Below, one piece after another: positions 47,553-57,795 of a stretch of 64,000 nt of DNA. The DNA comes from Hemerocallis citrina (lineage: Eukaryota > Streptophyta > Magnoliopsida > Asparagales > Asphodelaceae), in assembly GCA_017893485.1 (NCBI GenBank), contig CM030362.1, positions 185,617,813 to 185,681,812 of the forward strand. The letters are read 5' to 3'. A program made the position numbers and the translations under genes. The notes below the pieces were generated by a model, which was not told the origin of the DNA, did no database searches, and worked only from the letters and a program-made list of their open reading frames with translations. Numbering within the stretch: the stretch's first letter is position 1; every line of letters starts with the position of its first letter.

Positions 47553-49619
47553 TTTGGTATCTCAACTAGAATCACCTACTTAATAACTTGATCTTTCACA
47601 CATAGAAGTAACATAAAAGTCTTCTAACAACCTAGAAGCAAATAAAGCATGCTACTACAAACTTAATCTTTTATACATAGAAGCAACATAGTAGTCTTCT
47701 AATCAACCTAGAAGCAAAATAAACGTGCTCCTAATAAAAACTTGATCTTTTATACATAAAAGTAACATGAAAGTCTTCTAACAACCTAGAAGCAAATAAA
47801 GCATGCTACTACCAACTTGATCTTTTATACATAGAAGCAACATAGTAGTCTTCTAATCAACCTAGAAGCAAAATAAACGTGCTACTAATAAAAACTTGAT
47901 CTTTTATACATAGAAATAACATGGAAGTCTTCTAACAACCTAGAAGCAAATAAAGCATGCTACTACAAACTTGATCTTTTATACATAGAAGCAACATAAT
48001 AGTCTTCTAATCAACCTAGAAGCAAAATAAACGTGCTACTAAAAAAAACTTGATTTTTTAAACCTAGAAGTAACATGGAAGTCTTCTAACAACCTAGAAG
48101 CAAAATAAAGACATGATCTTCCACTAGAATCAAATAAAGACATGTTAACTAAAAGCATACACAACCCATAAAGTTAGGTTCTTGGCTAATAAGAACTACT
48201 AAAAATGGGTTCTTTTGCAACCTATAACAATTAACAACCAAAGATGGTTTCTTTTGCTAACTAGAAACATATACCACAATAATCTAATCATAAAGTGGTT
48301 TCTTTTGCACATACAACAAACCAAACATCATAAAGATGGGTGCTTTTTAACATACAACAAACCAAACATCATAAAGTTGGGTTCTTTTTAACATACAACA
48401 AACCAAACATCATAAAGATGGGTTCTTTTTAACATGCAACAAATAACTAACCCTAAAGATGAGTTTTTTTTTCATATACAACAAATAACTTAACCCTAGG
48501 AATGAGTTCTTTCTTCACATACACAAATAGCTAACCCTAAAGATGAGTTCTTTCTTCAACTAGAAACCACATAAAATAATTTTAACAAACAAAAGACGGT
48601 TTCTTTACTACAAAGCTATTAAAGATGGGTTCTTTCTACACATACAACAAACAACAATAATCAAACAACAAGCATAAAGATTTGAAACCCCCAACTCTAG
48701 TTACTAGTGGAAGGACTTGCTAGCTCTTCCATCTTGCTCCTTGTTCTTGCTCCTCTTCAAAAATAAAAACTAACCCATGAAAAGAAACCCATGAAAACTA
48801 AACCCATGATTTGATCTCTCTTTCTTTTCTATTCAAAACAAAGCAAAAGAGATGAAGAAGAAATATGAAAAGAAGGGAGAATGAGATGAAAGTGAGATGA
48901 GACTGGAGGAAACAAAGAAATGAAATGGGGCTTTGCCCCTTGAGATTGGCCAGCCACTTATAGAGGAGAGGGAGAGAGAGTGAGTTTGATCCAAAGGATC
49001 TCATTCATCTAATTAAATCAATGGCTAAAAATGAGTCGTATCCCCTTCATCCAAAATATCTATTCAAAATCAATCCTAGCCATACATTTAACTAATATTG
49101 ATAAAAAAATAAAAGAAATTTTCCCAAAGTTGCATACTACATGATTTCGTACAAACGTACGAAATCGATACAATACATATACGTACATAAATCTATATAT
49201 ACAGATTACGTTTATTAATTAAACCAAAAAATCCGCACAAATAATATTTTAATTCCGAGAATAAAAATAAAATAATAATATAAATAATATTTATATCAAT
49301 TCGGGAGATTACAGTACGAAATCGATACAATACGTATACATATGTGCTAGTATATAATTTTTATTAGTTAAACCGAGTAATCTCCACCAAAAATATTTCG
49401 ATTCTGAAAATAAAAATAAAATAATAATAAAAATAATTTTATTATCATCTCGAAAAATTTCAGTATGAAATAGGTACAATACGGATATATACAGACTAGT
49501 ATATATATACAAATAATGTTTATTAATTAAACCGGGTAATATCACAAAAAGTATTTCAATTCTGTAAATAAAAATAAAATAATAAAAATAATAATATTAT
49601 ATCAAACCAGGATATTACA
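47553..49619 (-). repeat. Fragment of another long LTR related to the 30215-35245 family
   Basis: Ends GGATATTACA like the 30215-35245 LTR and has the same late landmarks (GGAAGGACTTGC, ATTTCAATTCTG, ATAATAATA), but is too diverged to be the second LTR of that insertion. Its left part was lost or lies elsewhere. It contains the dimeric array at 47587-48125 and repeats of AAAGATGAGTTCTTT-type units (48180-48660). No coding region. Confidence 0.5.
47587..48125. repeat. Dimeric higher-order tandem repeat, 154 bp x 3.5
   Basis: Two alternating unit types, A (75 bp) and B (79 bp), start at 47587 A, 47662 B, 47741 A, 47816 B, 47895 A, 47970 B and 48049 A. A-to-A spacing is exactly 154 each time. 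B units carry CATAGTAGTCTTCTAATCAACC, or close variants, instead of the A form. Confidence 0.8.
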
Positions 49620-49684
49620 AAAACCCTCATCGAAATCCACCCAGCAAGCATCCCACAAGCCAGCCTACTCTGTTTGGTTGTGAT

Positions 49685-49982
49685 TAGGGCTGCAATCGAG
49701 CCGAGCCGAGCCTGTATATCTTCAGGCTCGAGCTCGGCTCATTAAGGAATTGAGCTCAGTTTTAAGCTCGAGCTCGGCTTGAGCTCGGTTCGAGCCGAGC
49801 TTTGACCGAATTCGAGCCGAATAGCTCACGAGCTTAGCCTAAAATAATTTTAAAAACCCAAGCTCGAGCTCGGCTCGTTAAGCTATTGAGCTCGATTTTC
49901 GAGCTCGAGCTCGTCTCGAGTCAAGCTTTGACCGAGCTCGAGACGAATAGCTCTCGAATAGCTCGATTTGTTTGCAGCCCTA
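49685..49982. mobile_element. hAT-type MITE with GAGCTCG-rich interior
   Basis: Termini TAGGGCTGCAA and, inverted, TAGGGCTGCAAAC lie between perfect 8-bp duplications GTTGTGAT (49677-49684, 49983-49990). The 298-bp interior is a long imperfect palindrome of CGAGCC/GAGCTCGGCTC units. This type of element is widespread in plants. Confidence 0.85.
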
Positions 49983-49990
49983 GTTGTGAT

Positions 49991-50782
49991 TAAGTTTTTG
50001 TTTTGATTTTGTCCATTAGAAATGAGATGGGGGAATGATTATAAAGGGATTTAATTAAAACTAACCACTACTATTACTAACCACCCACTAACTCTATGCT
50101 TTCCCTTCAAGTGTGCAGCCGGCTGCCCCCTTGGTGTGCACATTGCACGTGTACACGTGCACGTGCTTTATGTACACCACCTAATTGATTATTTATTTTT
50201 TATTGAATAAAAATGTGTGTGGGGATATTATACATGACAAGTAGGGCAGGCCTTTCATTTAAATAATTTTTCTGGGTTTTAAAAACAATTTTAGACCCGA
50301 GGGGTTTTCATAAAATAAATAATACTAAGTGTAATAAGTAAAGTGAGAAGAAAAATGTGCATTACTTCTTAGAAAGTTTTAGATATAAAATGCACATAAA
50401 ATTTTACGTGCAACGCACGTGCAAAAAATATTAAAATTAATTTGAGAGAACGAAAATAGTCAAAATGCAAAATACATAAAACATGTATATTAATATTGTT
50501 AAGGATATTTCACGTAACGAAAAATTTACGTAATTGACACGTGTATCGAAAGCACGTGTAATGTACGTAAAAATATAAAAATTAAAATTAATATTTGAGT
50601 TGGCTCAAAATAGGATAGAATGAATTTTGAGAAAACGAAAAAACATATGAATAATCGGAATATAAGATGCGTATAGTATTTATATAAAAGTACGTTACGA
50701 ATATTACTCGTAACAGTACAAAATACACGTGCGTAGCTCACGAGGGCAAAATTATCATTACTCAATTTTGCAGGGTGTTACA
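49991..50782 (-). repeat. Right end of a minus-strand LTR
   Basis: Ends CAGGGTGTTACA at 50782, directly followed by a polypurine-tract complement, so it is the outer-to-inner border of a 3' LTR. The part from 49620 probably belongs to it as well. It could be the continuation of the LTR started at 28864 or 26162. Contains many ACGTGCACGTG-like motifs (50125-50170, 50500-50720). Confidence 0.5.
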
Positions 50783-50790
50783 CTCTCCCC

Positions 50791-50824
<34 letters not shown>

Positions 50825-51257
50825 CCCCAAGAACAGTTCTATCCTCAGAACTTACTAGGGTAGAAGGTTATAATTTGTACACACCAAAGGAAAAATTATT
50901 ATTGTATAGAGAAAACCGCAAACATTTTAGAAAGTAAATGCAGTATAAAAATATGCAATGTCGAAAAACAAGGCATACTTATATAAGAAAACTATGAGTG
51001 TCAAAATTTATAAGAACAGAACAAGAAAAACAGAGTAATAGCCATAAGAAACAAATGTGACAATAAAATATAGGATAGATTGAGAGAAATTTTCATACAA
51101 AAATAATAAAGCATCAGATTGCAAAGAAAAAGAGAACATAAATTAAGTCATCAATTATTAGAGAATTTAAAAAACTTTACGGAAAGAGAAGTTAATTAAA
51201 AAAATCAGGAAGGACAAAATGGTCAAAAACATAAACTAACTAGTAGTATATATATAC
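50783..51257 (-). other. PPT with a 28-base C run, then remnant internal region
   Basis: The + strand reads CTCTCCCCCTG, then 28 consecutive C (50794-50821), T and six C. This is an expanded polypurine tract when read on the minus strand. The following AAGAACAGTTCTATCCTCAG matches the equivalent position of the 30215 element. 50860-51257 is AT-rich with no frames; Tat1 inserted at 51258. Confidence 0.6.
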
Positions 51258-51848
51258 TGATATGGCTAAAATTGGGGTTAAATCGAGACCGTCCAGATCG
51301 ATCACGAATCCTGAAGCACGGGGGTAAAAAGGTAATTTCACATACAGATGGATCCAAAACGGGTATTGGGCCTCCTTCTCACAGAACCAACCACCCGCGA
51401 ATGGATCCACTTCAATTGGGTACGGGTCCCGACCCGATACAAGCCCAATCCACCAAGAAGAGAATCAGGCCACTGATTTGGTCAAATCAATAAACCTGAT
51501 TAGCTCTCACCAGGGAATCAAGGCCTAACTTCCCAAAACAGAATAGGAGGATTTTTCTCCTATTGGTTAGGTAGGAAATTAGGCCCCAAATGGCTCCAAA
51601 GGCGACTATAAATACAACCCCTCTACCACCGAGACCAGGTTAATCACTCTTTCACCATCTAAGCTCTTTCTTGATCTTTTCCTGATTACTGACAAGAGCG
51701 TCGGAGGGTGCGTCGCCAGAATCAACCCCGGTATTTCGCACTTCCTTGCAGGTTGTGCCAGGAGCAAGAAGGCCGAGTCAATCGTTCAGGTGTTTCCCGG
51801 ACTCACAAATTCTATCTGTTTACCCCCACACCGAAATCAGCGGTAACA
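51258..51848 (+). repeat. 5' LTR of Tat1
   Basis: 591 bp from TGATATGGCTAAAATTGGGG to AGCGGTAACA. The TATA box TATAAATA (51607-51614) and the block AAGAGCGTCGGAGGGTGCG about 90 bp downstream are shared with the solo LTR and the Tat2 LTR. Transcription would start about 30 bp after the TATA box. Confidence 0.9.
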
Positions 51849-51850
51849 GA

Positions 51851-51870
51851 TTGGCGCCGTCTGTGGGAAC
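51851..51870 (+). other. Primer-binding site of Tat1
   Basis: TTGGCGCCGTCTGTGGGAAC two bases after the LTR. This is the usual motif of Tat/Athila elements and is complementary to a tRNA other than initiator Met; which tRNA was not determined. Confidence 0.8.
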
Positions 51871-51917
51871 CCACCACACGAACGACCTCAGCTTCTTCTT
51901 CCTCGCCTTCCATCGCC

Positions 51918-54077
51918 ATGCCTCCGAAGAAGAACAGATCCAAAGGATCCAACCGGGTGGCCAACCCCGCCGACCCTACGGAGGATACCCCCGTCAATCC
52001 AATTCCCCAATCTGGGCTTCCTCCGCCGGCCCAACCGGTCCAGCCTCATCATCCTCAGCTACAACCCAACAATGGTCCCGCCGGTCTCAACGGCCAGAAG
52101 CTGAAGCAGCCCGTCCAGGACCATGTCTCGGTCCGTAACGGGTCCTCGGACTCGATGGCCTCCCATAACCCCGACCTCAGCCTCACGCTCCAGAACCGCC
52201 AGAAGGAGAACGACCTCCGCACGCACCTTGACGAGAGGCGGGCCCGAGCGGGAGCCTCCCGACAGCGTCAGGGTGAGCGGTCACCTCGTCGCCGAGACAG
52301 GCGGAGATCCCCGTACCGGAGAGGCCGAGCGGCATCTCCCGAACACCGGAGGAGGAGGCCGCGTTCCCCCGAGGATCGGCATCGTACAAGGGACCGTGAG
52401 GTACCTATCAGCCGTGCCGAATTCCTCCAGTTTCAGGAGACTGTACTGCAGGCCCTGAACGCCCGTGCCAACAACCAAAACCCCCCGAGGATCCCAACAC
52501 CCCCTCGGATTCCCAGTCCTCGCCGCCGGTCACGAAGTCCTCTCCAGGCTCCCAGTCGTCAGCAACAGTACAGTCCCCGCCGATCCGAGGGATACCGGCA
52601 CCGAAGTCCGCGCTCTCCCTCTTACGAGGAAGAGTCCGAAGGGTCATACGGTTACCGGCGAGGGGACGATGCTTTTGACCGCCGCCTCCATGAGGTGGAG
52701 AGGCGCATTGTCCGTATGGACCGAGAAGAGGAGTCCAGAGCAGGGACTGTTCGCCCGAACCGACCGCCCTTCTCTCGGACAATCATGGAAGCTCGCATAC
52801 CGAGGGGTTTCAAACCTCCGCAGTTTGAAACGTACTCAGGCGAGTCCGACCCGGTAGATCACGTCGAGAGTTTTAAGACTCTGATGCTGATCCACCAAGT
52901 CTCCGACGCCATCCTCTGCAGGACCTTCCCGGCCACCCTTCGGGGTTCGGCTCGGGAATGGTATTCCAGGCTTGCCCCCGCCTCCATCTTTTCATTTGAG
53001 CAGTTTGAGACACTGTTCATAACTCACTTTGTGAGCAGCCGACGTGCCGAGAAGACGAGTCTCTCCCTTCTGAACCTCCGGCAGGAAAGGGGAGAGAAAC
53101 TGCGGGACTATGTGAAGAGGTTCACTGCAGAAGTCAGGTCGATCGCCTCCTTAGACCAATCCGTGGCGACAGTGGCGTTCCAGTCGAACGTCCTCAACTC
53201 CAACCTCCGTTCGTCCCTAGCAAAAAAGCCGCCTACCAACTTCGCCGACCTCCTACTGAGGTGCGAGAAATACATCCGAGCCGAGGAGGCCGAGTCCCTC
53301 CCGAACTTCGGAGGACCCTCCTCCAGCTCGAAGAGGAAGGCAACGGAGGAAGAGGGGGCCAAGAAGACGATGAAGGACGGAGGCGGCCAGCGTCGTCCTC
53401 CCCCCAGGTTCGAGAAATTCACGCCCCTCACAACTAATGTCTCCACTATCCTCATGGAGGTAGAGAAGGAGGGGGTCCTCCCTCCAGCCCCGAGGATGCA
53501 CAAACCGGCGAAGAGGAGGGACAAAGACAAGTGGTGTCGGTATCACCGAGACCACGGGCACGAGACGAATGACTGTCGGGCTTTGAGGGATGAGATCGAA
53601 GCCCTCATCCGAAGGGGGCAGTTGGCGAAGTTCGTGAAGGCTAACGATCGGACAGATCGGAACTCTCCTCCCCCTCGGGGGGCTAACAAGCGCTCTGAGC
53701 GGCGCGAAGTAACACCTGAGTTCGAAGAAGAAAGGGTTCTGCATATGATCCACGGGGGCCCCATGGGCGGCTCCTCTAATACGTCTCGGAAAGCCTTCGT
53801 CCGAGAGGTGAACTCGGTCCACAGTGCTCCTCCCCCCAAGGGCTTCGGTGTGCCCGTGTCCTTCTCCGACGCTGATCTCGAAGGAGTCCGAACCCCTCAC
53901 TGTGATGCCCTCGTCATCGACCTCCGCATGGCCAACTTCAAGGTGCAGAGGATTTTGTTGACAACGGGAGTTCGGTCAACATCCTATTCCTCTCGGCCTT
54001 CCAGGGCCTCCAACTGTCCCGAGACCGTCTCAAGCCGGCCGGATACACTCTACACGGGTTCACGGGGGTCCCGGTAA
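51918..54077 (+). CDS. Tat1 gag (and start of protease) of the polyprotein
   Basis: Gag forms the coat that packages the element's RNA in the cytoplasm. The start is taken at ATG 51918 (MPPKKNRSKGSN); the frame is open further upstream only because it runs through LTR and PBS. Residues 1-290 are Pro/Arg/Ser-rich and basic. The retrotransposon gag core contains AREWYSRLAPASIFSFEQF and TLFITHFVSSRRAEKTSLSL (about residues 343-380). A knuckle WCRYHRDHGHETNDC (residues 539-553) has the CX2HX4HX4C form of the Tat lineage. The frame then enters protease, but a single-base deletion at 53955-53957 shifts it just before the active-site region (DNGSS in the +2 frame), so the last 40 or so codons are out of frame. 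Otherwise it would be one polyprotein with pol. Confidence 0.85.
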   Translation: MPPKKNRSKGSNRVANPADPTEDTPVNPIPQSGLPPPAQPVQPHHPQLQPNNGPAGLNGQKLKQPVQDHVSVRNGSSDSMASHNPDLSLTLQNRQKENDLRTHLDERRARAGASRQRQGERSPRRRDRRRSPYRRGRAASPEHRRRRPRSPEDRHRTRDREVPISRAEFLQFQETVLQALNARANNQNPPRIPTPPRIPSPRRRSRSPLQAPSRQQQYSPRRSEGYRHRSPRSPSYEEESEGSYGYRRGDDAFDRRLHEVERRIVRMDREEESRAGTVRPNRPPFSRTIMEARIPRGFKPPQFETYSGESDPVDHVESFKTLMLIHQVSDAILCRTFPATLRGSAREWYSRLAPASIFSFEQFETLFITHFVSSRRAEKTSLSLLNLRQERGEKLRDYVKRFTAEVRSIASLDQSVATVAFQSNVLNSNLRSSLAKKPPTNFADLLLRCEKYIRAEEAESLPNFGGPSSSSKRKATEEEGAKKTMKDGGGQRRPPPRFEKFTPLTTNVSTILMEVEKEGVLPPAPRMHKPAKRRDKDKWCRYHRDHGHETNDCRALRDEIEALIRRGQLAKFVKANDRTDRNSPPPRGANKRSERREVTPEFEEERVLHMIHGGPMGGSSNTSRKAFVREVNSVHSAPPPKGFGVPVSFSDADLEGVRTPHCDALVIDLRMANFKVQRILLTTGVRSTSYSSRPSRASNCPETVSSRPDTLYTGSRGSR

Positions 54078-57000
54078 CCGTCGAAGGGGTGATAACCCTT
54101 GACGTTACTGCGGGGAGCACCCCTACTACCCGGACCGAGCCCATGGACTTCATGGTCGTTGACGTCCCGGCAGCATACAATGTCATCCTCGGTCGCCCTG
54201 GCCTAGCCGCCCTTGAGGCCGTCCCCTCAGCATACCATTTGAAGATGAAGTTCCCCACTCGGTCGGGAGTAGGGGAAGTAAGGGGAAGCCAGGAAACAGC
54301 TCGGAAGTGCTACATGACTTCCACCGGGGGACCAGTGCTCTCGCTCGAGACACTCGAGATCCCCGAGCCGAAGGCTCGCCCAACGTCCGAGCCAGCGGAC
54401 GAGTTGGAAGAAGTACTCTTCTCCGACGAGGATCCAAGCCGAAAATTCCTCGTCAGCAAGTCCTTGCCGACCGTGCTGTTCTCCGACCTGGTGAGGTGCA
54501 TCCGGGATAACCGCGACCTATTTGCTTGGTCGGCCGCGGATATGCCCGGCATCTCCGAAGACTTGCTCGTCCACCGCCTAAGCGTCGAGCCGGGGTGCAA
54601 ACCGGTTCAGCAGAAGAGGCGAAAGTTCGCTCCCGAGCGACAGCAGGCAATCAAGGAGGAAGTGGATAAGCTGCTGAAGGCCAAGTTCATCCAGGAGGTG
54701 AATTATCCCGAGTGGCTGTCGAATGTTGTGATGGTCAAGAAGTCCAACGGCTCGTGGAGGATATGCATCGACTTCACCGACCTCAACAAAGCGTGTCCGA
54801 AGGATCCCTTCCCTCTCCCGAACATCGACACCCTAATCGACGCCACCTCGGGCCATGAGCTCCTCAGCTTCATGGATGCCTTCTCGGGGTACAACCAAAT
54901 CCGGATGTTCCCTCCGGACATCCCGAAGACCTCCTTCGTCACCGACCAAGGCCTCTACTGCTACCGAGTAATGCCGTTCGGTTTGAAGAACGCGGGCGCC
55001 ACCTACCAGCGCCTCGTTAACAAGGTCTTTCAACATCAGATCGGCCGAAATATGGAGGTGTACGTCGATGACATGCTCGTCAAGAGCATCCACGGCACCG
55101 ACCATGTAGCCGACCTCCAAGAGGCTTTCGGCGTGTTGAGGAAGTACAACATGCGGCTAAACCCGAACAAGTGTGCGTTCGGAGTCTCCTCTGGCAAGTT
55201 CCTCGGTTTCATGGTGAGCCAGCGGGGGATTGAAGCTAACCCCGAAAAGATCAAAGCCATATTAGACATGGCCCCGCCTCGGAACGTCAGAGAAGTGCAG
55301 AAGCTCACCGGTCGGCTCGCAGCCATTGGTCGGTTCCTCTCCAAGTCAGGGGAAAAGTGCCTTCCCTTCTTCAAGGCACTCCGAGGCGCTAAGGGATTTG
55401 AATGGGGCGAGGCACAGCAAGCGTCGTTCGACCAGCTAAAAGCCTATCTGGTGAACCCCCCTCTGCTAAGTAAGCCGGTCTCAGGCGAGCCTCTCTTCCT
55501 CTACTTAGCAGCCTCCGAGCAGTCCCTGAGCGCTGTCCTGGTCAGAGAAGAGGACCGGACCCAGAGGCCTATTTACTACGTGAGCAAGGTACTTCGGGAT
55601 GCCGAGCTCCGTTATCCGAGGATAGAAAAGATAGCCTATGCCCTCGTTATGGCAGCAAGAAAGCTTCGGCCCTACTTCCAATCTCATTCAGTCATCGTCC
55701 TCACCGATCAACCGCTCAAGCAAGTCCTCCATAAGCCCGAAACCTCGGGCCGGCTGATGAAGTGGTCGATAGAGCTGAGTCAGCACGACATCTCCTATCA
55801 GCCTCGGACGGCAATTAAGGCGCAGGCCCTCGCCGACTTCATTGTAGAATCCACCATCCCTGAGGTCGGCCACGTCCCGAATGGACCCCCCATTTGGACA
55901 GTCTTTGTGGACGGATCCTCTTGCAGTGAAGGAAGCGGCGCCGGCATTATCCTGAACGGCCCTGATAGCTTCGTCCTACAGTATGCGATCCGCATGAACT
56001 TCAAGGCCTCGAACAACGAGGCGGAGTACGAGGCCCTCATAGCTGGCCTCGGACTCGCACGAAGCGCTGGGGCGCAGCGCCTTCGGGTTCACAGTGACTC
56101 CCAACTAGTTGTGAATCAGGTCTTGGGCGAGTACGAGGCCCGCGATGAGCGAATGACTAAGTACCTCGCCAAGGTCAGGGGTCTGATGGGTCAGTTCGAA
56201 GAAGCCGTCATCCAGCGCGTCCCTCGGGAGGAGAACTCACAGGCCGATGCTCTCTCCAAATTGGCTTCGTCTTCTCTGCAGGGTCTTGAACAGACCGTGC
56301 TGATCGAAGTCCTCTCCAAGCCGAGCATCGAAGACGAGACGCCTAGATCGATGGAGACATTGCCGGTCGCGCTGCAGGACAATTGGATGAAACCACTGGT
56401 AGAATTCTTAAGGGATGGAGTTCTGCCTCAAGATCCCAAAGAAGCACGCCGAGTTAGAACCCGAGCCGAGCGCTATGTCTTAATCGAGGGCATCCTATAC
56501 AAGCGCTCCTTCTCCCAAACAGACGGCCGACCATATCTACGATGCCTCTCTCCGGATCAAGCTGAGTATGCCCTACAGGAGCTTCATGAAGGGATCGGCG
56601 GGGCACACTCGGGATTTAGGTCCCTAGCCCGAAAAGCTCTGAATTATGGGTACTTCTGGACAACGCTTCTCCAAGACGCCGAGCGACACGTTCGGCAGTG
56701 CGGCTCCTGCCAGAAACACTCCAACATCCGACGCCTCCCTCAAGCCAACCTCACCTCCCTATCGAGCCCTATCCCCTTCGCGATGTGGGGAATGGACCTG
56801 ATAGGGCCTTTCCCTCCAGCTCCTGGTCAGCTCAAGTTTTTAGTCGTGGCTATCGACTACTTCTCGAAGTGGGTTGAGGCCGAGCCCCTCGCCACGATAA
56901 CCGAGAACAAAGTGGTGCAGTTCTTCTGGAAGAACATTATATGCAGATTCGGCGTCCCGCGCGTCCTCGTGACAGATAACGGGACCCAGTTCACTGGCTC

Positions 57001-57649
57001 AGCATTCCGAACCCTGTGCGACGACCTCGTCATTCAACAGCGGTTCTCGTCCGTCTCGCACCCCCAGTCGAACGGACAAGCCGAGAACGCTAATAAGCAG
57101 ATCCTTGCAGGGCTCAAGAAGAGGTTGGACAAATGCTCCAAAGGTCAGTGGGTCGACCAACTCCCTAATGTGTTGTGGAACTACCGCACAAGCAAGCGAA
57201 CGCCCACTGGAGAGTCCCCTTTCAGCCTTACTTATGGGGCCGAGGCCGTTATACCCCTCGAGGTCGGAATTCCTTCCCCTCGGCTCATCGCCTATGACGA
57301 AGCGCAGAATGCCAGGGAACTCAGAGGAAACTTGGACCTGATAGATGAATTGAGGGAAAGGGCATCGATTAGGCAGCAAAATTACAGAAGGAGAGTCGAG
57401 CTAGCCTACAACAAGAAAGTCCGGCCCGCCAACCTCGAGCAAGGAGATCTGGTGTTGAGAAAGCTAGCCATATCCCTCCCCAGTCAGAAGGGCAAGCTAG
57501 CTCCGAATTGGGAAGGGCCGTACCGGGTCACAAAAGTTGTTCGGCCTGGGGCGTATCGACTCGAGGACATGGACGGTAGAGAGCTTCCGAGGACCTGGAA
57601 TGCCGATCACCTCCTGAAATACCAAGAGAGCGCCCCGGCGCCTCTCTAA
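53957..57649 (+). CDS. Tat1 pol: protease, RT, RNase H, second RNase H, integrase
   Basis: Continues gag after the one-base shift and is open to 57649. Protease: VDNGSS at 53957 onward and NVILGRPGL near 54180. Numbering from the codon at 54089: RT core with YVDDML (YVDD residues 325-328, 55061-55072); first RNase H (about 460-590; LVREEDRTQRPIYYVSK, LTDQPLKQVL); second, archaeal-type RNase H with VFVDGSS (D608), NNEAEYEAL and HSDSQLV, diagnostic for Tat; integrase zinc region ending CGSCQKH; integrase core D903 (GMDLIGPF), D963 (TDNGTQF), E999 (AENANKQ), giving D-D-35-E spacing. The C-terminus ends TWNADHLLKYQE, without a chromodomain. All catalytic residues I checked are present, so only the protease frameshift disables the polyprotein. 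Confidence 0.9.
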   Translation, partial: VDNGSSVNILFLSAFQGLQLSRDRLKPAGYTLHGFTGVPVTVEGVITLDVTAGSTPTTRTEPMDFMVVDVPAAYNVILGRPGLAALEAVPSAYHLKMKFPTRSGVGEVRGSQETARKCYMTSTGGPVLSLETLEIPEPKARPTSEPADELEEVLFSDEDPSRKFLVSKSLPTVLFSDLVRCIRDNRDLFAWSAADMPGISEDLLVHRLSVEPGCKPVQQKRRKFAPERQQAIKEEVDKLLKAKFIQEVNYPEWLSNVVMVKKSNGSWRICIDFTDLNKACPKDPFPLPNIDTLIDATSGHELLSFMDAFSGYNQIRMFPPDIPKTSFVTDQGLYCYRVMPFGLKNAGATYQRLVNKVFQHQIGRNMEVYVDDMLVKSIHGTDHVADLQEAFGVLRKYNMRLNPNKCAFGVSSGKFLGFMVSQRGIEANPEKIKAILDMAPPRNVREVQKLTGRLAAIGRFLSKSGEKCLPFFKALRGAKGFEWGEAQQASFDQLKAYLVNPPLLSKPVSGEPLFLYLAASEQSLSAVLVREEDRTQRPIYYVSKVLRDAELRYPRIEKIAYALVMAARKLRPYFQSHSVIVLTDQPLKQVLHKPETSGRLMKWSIELSQHDISYQPRTAIKAQALADFIVESTIPEVGHVPNGPPIWTVFVDGSSCSEGSGAGIILNGPDSFVLQYAIRMNFKASNNEAEYEALIAGLGLARSAGAQRLRVHSDSQLVVNQVLGEYEARDERMTKYLAKVRGLMGQFEEAVIQRVPREENSQADALSKLASSSLQGLEQTVLIEVLSKPSIEDETPRSMETLPVALQDNWMKPLVEFLRDGVLPQDPKEARRVRTRAERYVLIEGILYKRSFSQTDGRPYLRCLSPDQAEYALQELHEGIGGAHSGFRSLARKALNYGYFWTTLLQDAERHVRQCGSCQKHSNIRRLPQANLTSLSSPIPFAMWGMDLIGPFPPAPGQLKFLVVAIDYFSKWVEAEPLATITENKVVQFFWKNIICRFGVPRVLVTDNGTQFTGSAFRTLCDDLVIQQRFSSVSHPQSNGQAENANKQILAGLKKRLDKCSKGQWVDQLPNVLWNYRTSKRTPTGESPFSLTYGAEAVIPLEVGIPSPRLIAYDEAQNARELRGNLDLIDELRERASIRQQNYRRRVELAYNKKVRPANLEQGDLVLRKLAISLPSQKGKLAPNWEGPYRVTKVVRPGAYRLEDMDGRELPRTWNADHLLKYQESAPAPL

Positions 57650-57795
57650 GTAATCCGAGGCGTCGCGCCACTCCTCTCCTTTAACTTGTAACCTGTTCTA
57701 TGAATTCTACTATGTAAAACGGTTCGCCGTCAAATATCAAATAAAGAAAGCTCCATTTTGTTTTTGAATTTGCCTGTTCTTTTCCTCCCCTCTTG
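57650..57795 (+). other. 3' untranslated spacer after pol
   Basis: Contains CAAATAAAGAAAG (57737-57749), a plausible AATAAA poly(A) signal for the sense transcript, well before the 3' LTR. Confidence 0.4.

Noticed and set aside
47553..49619. Reading this fragment as the missing part of the 5' LTR begun at 37181
   Set aside because: It is much more diverged from 30215-35245 than 37181-37651 is, and the flanking 5-mers (GACTA, AAAAC) do not match.
52123..52857. Arg/Pro-rich alternative frames within gag
   Set aside because: Shadows of the GC-rich gag reading frame.
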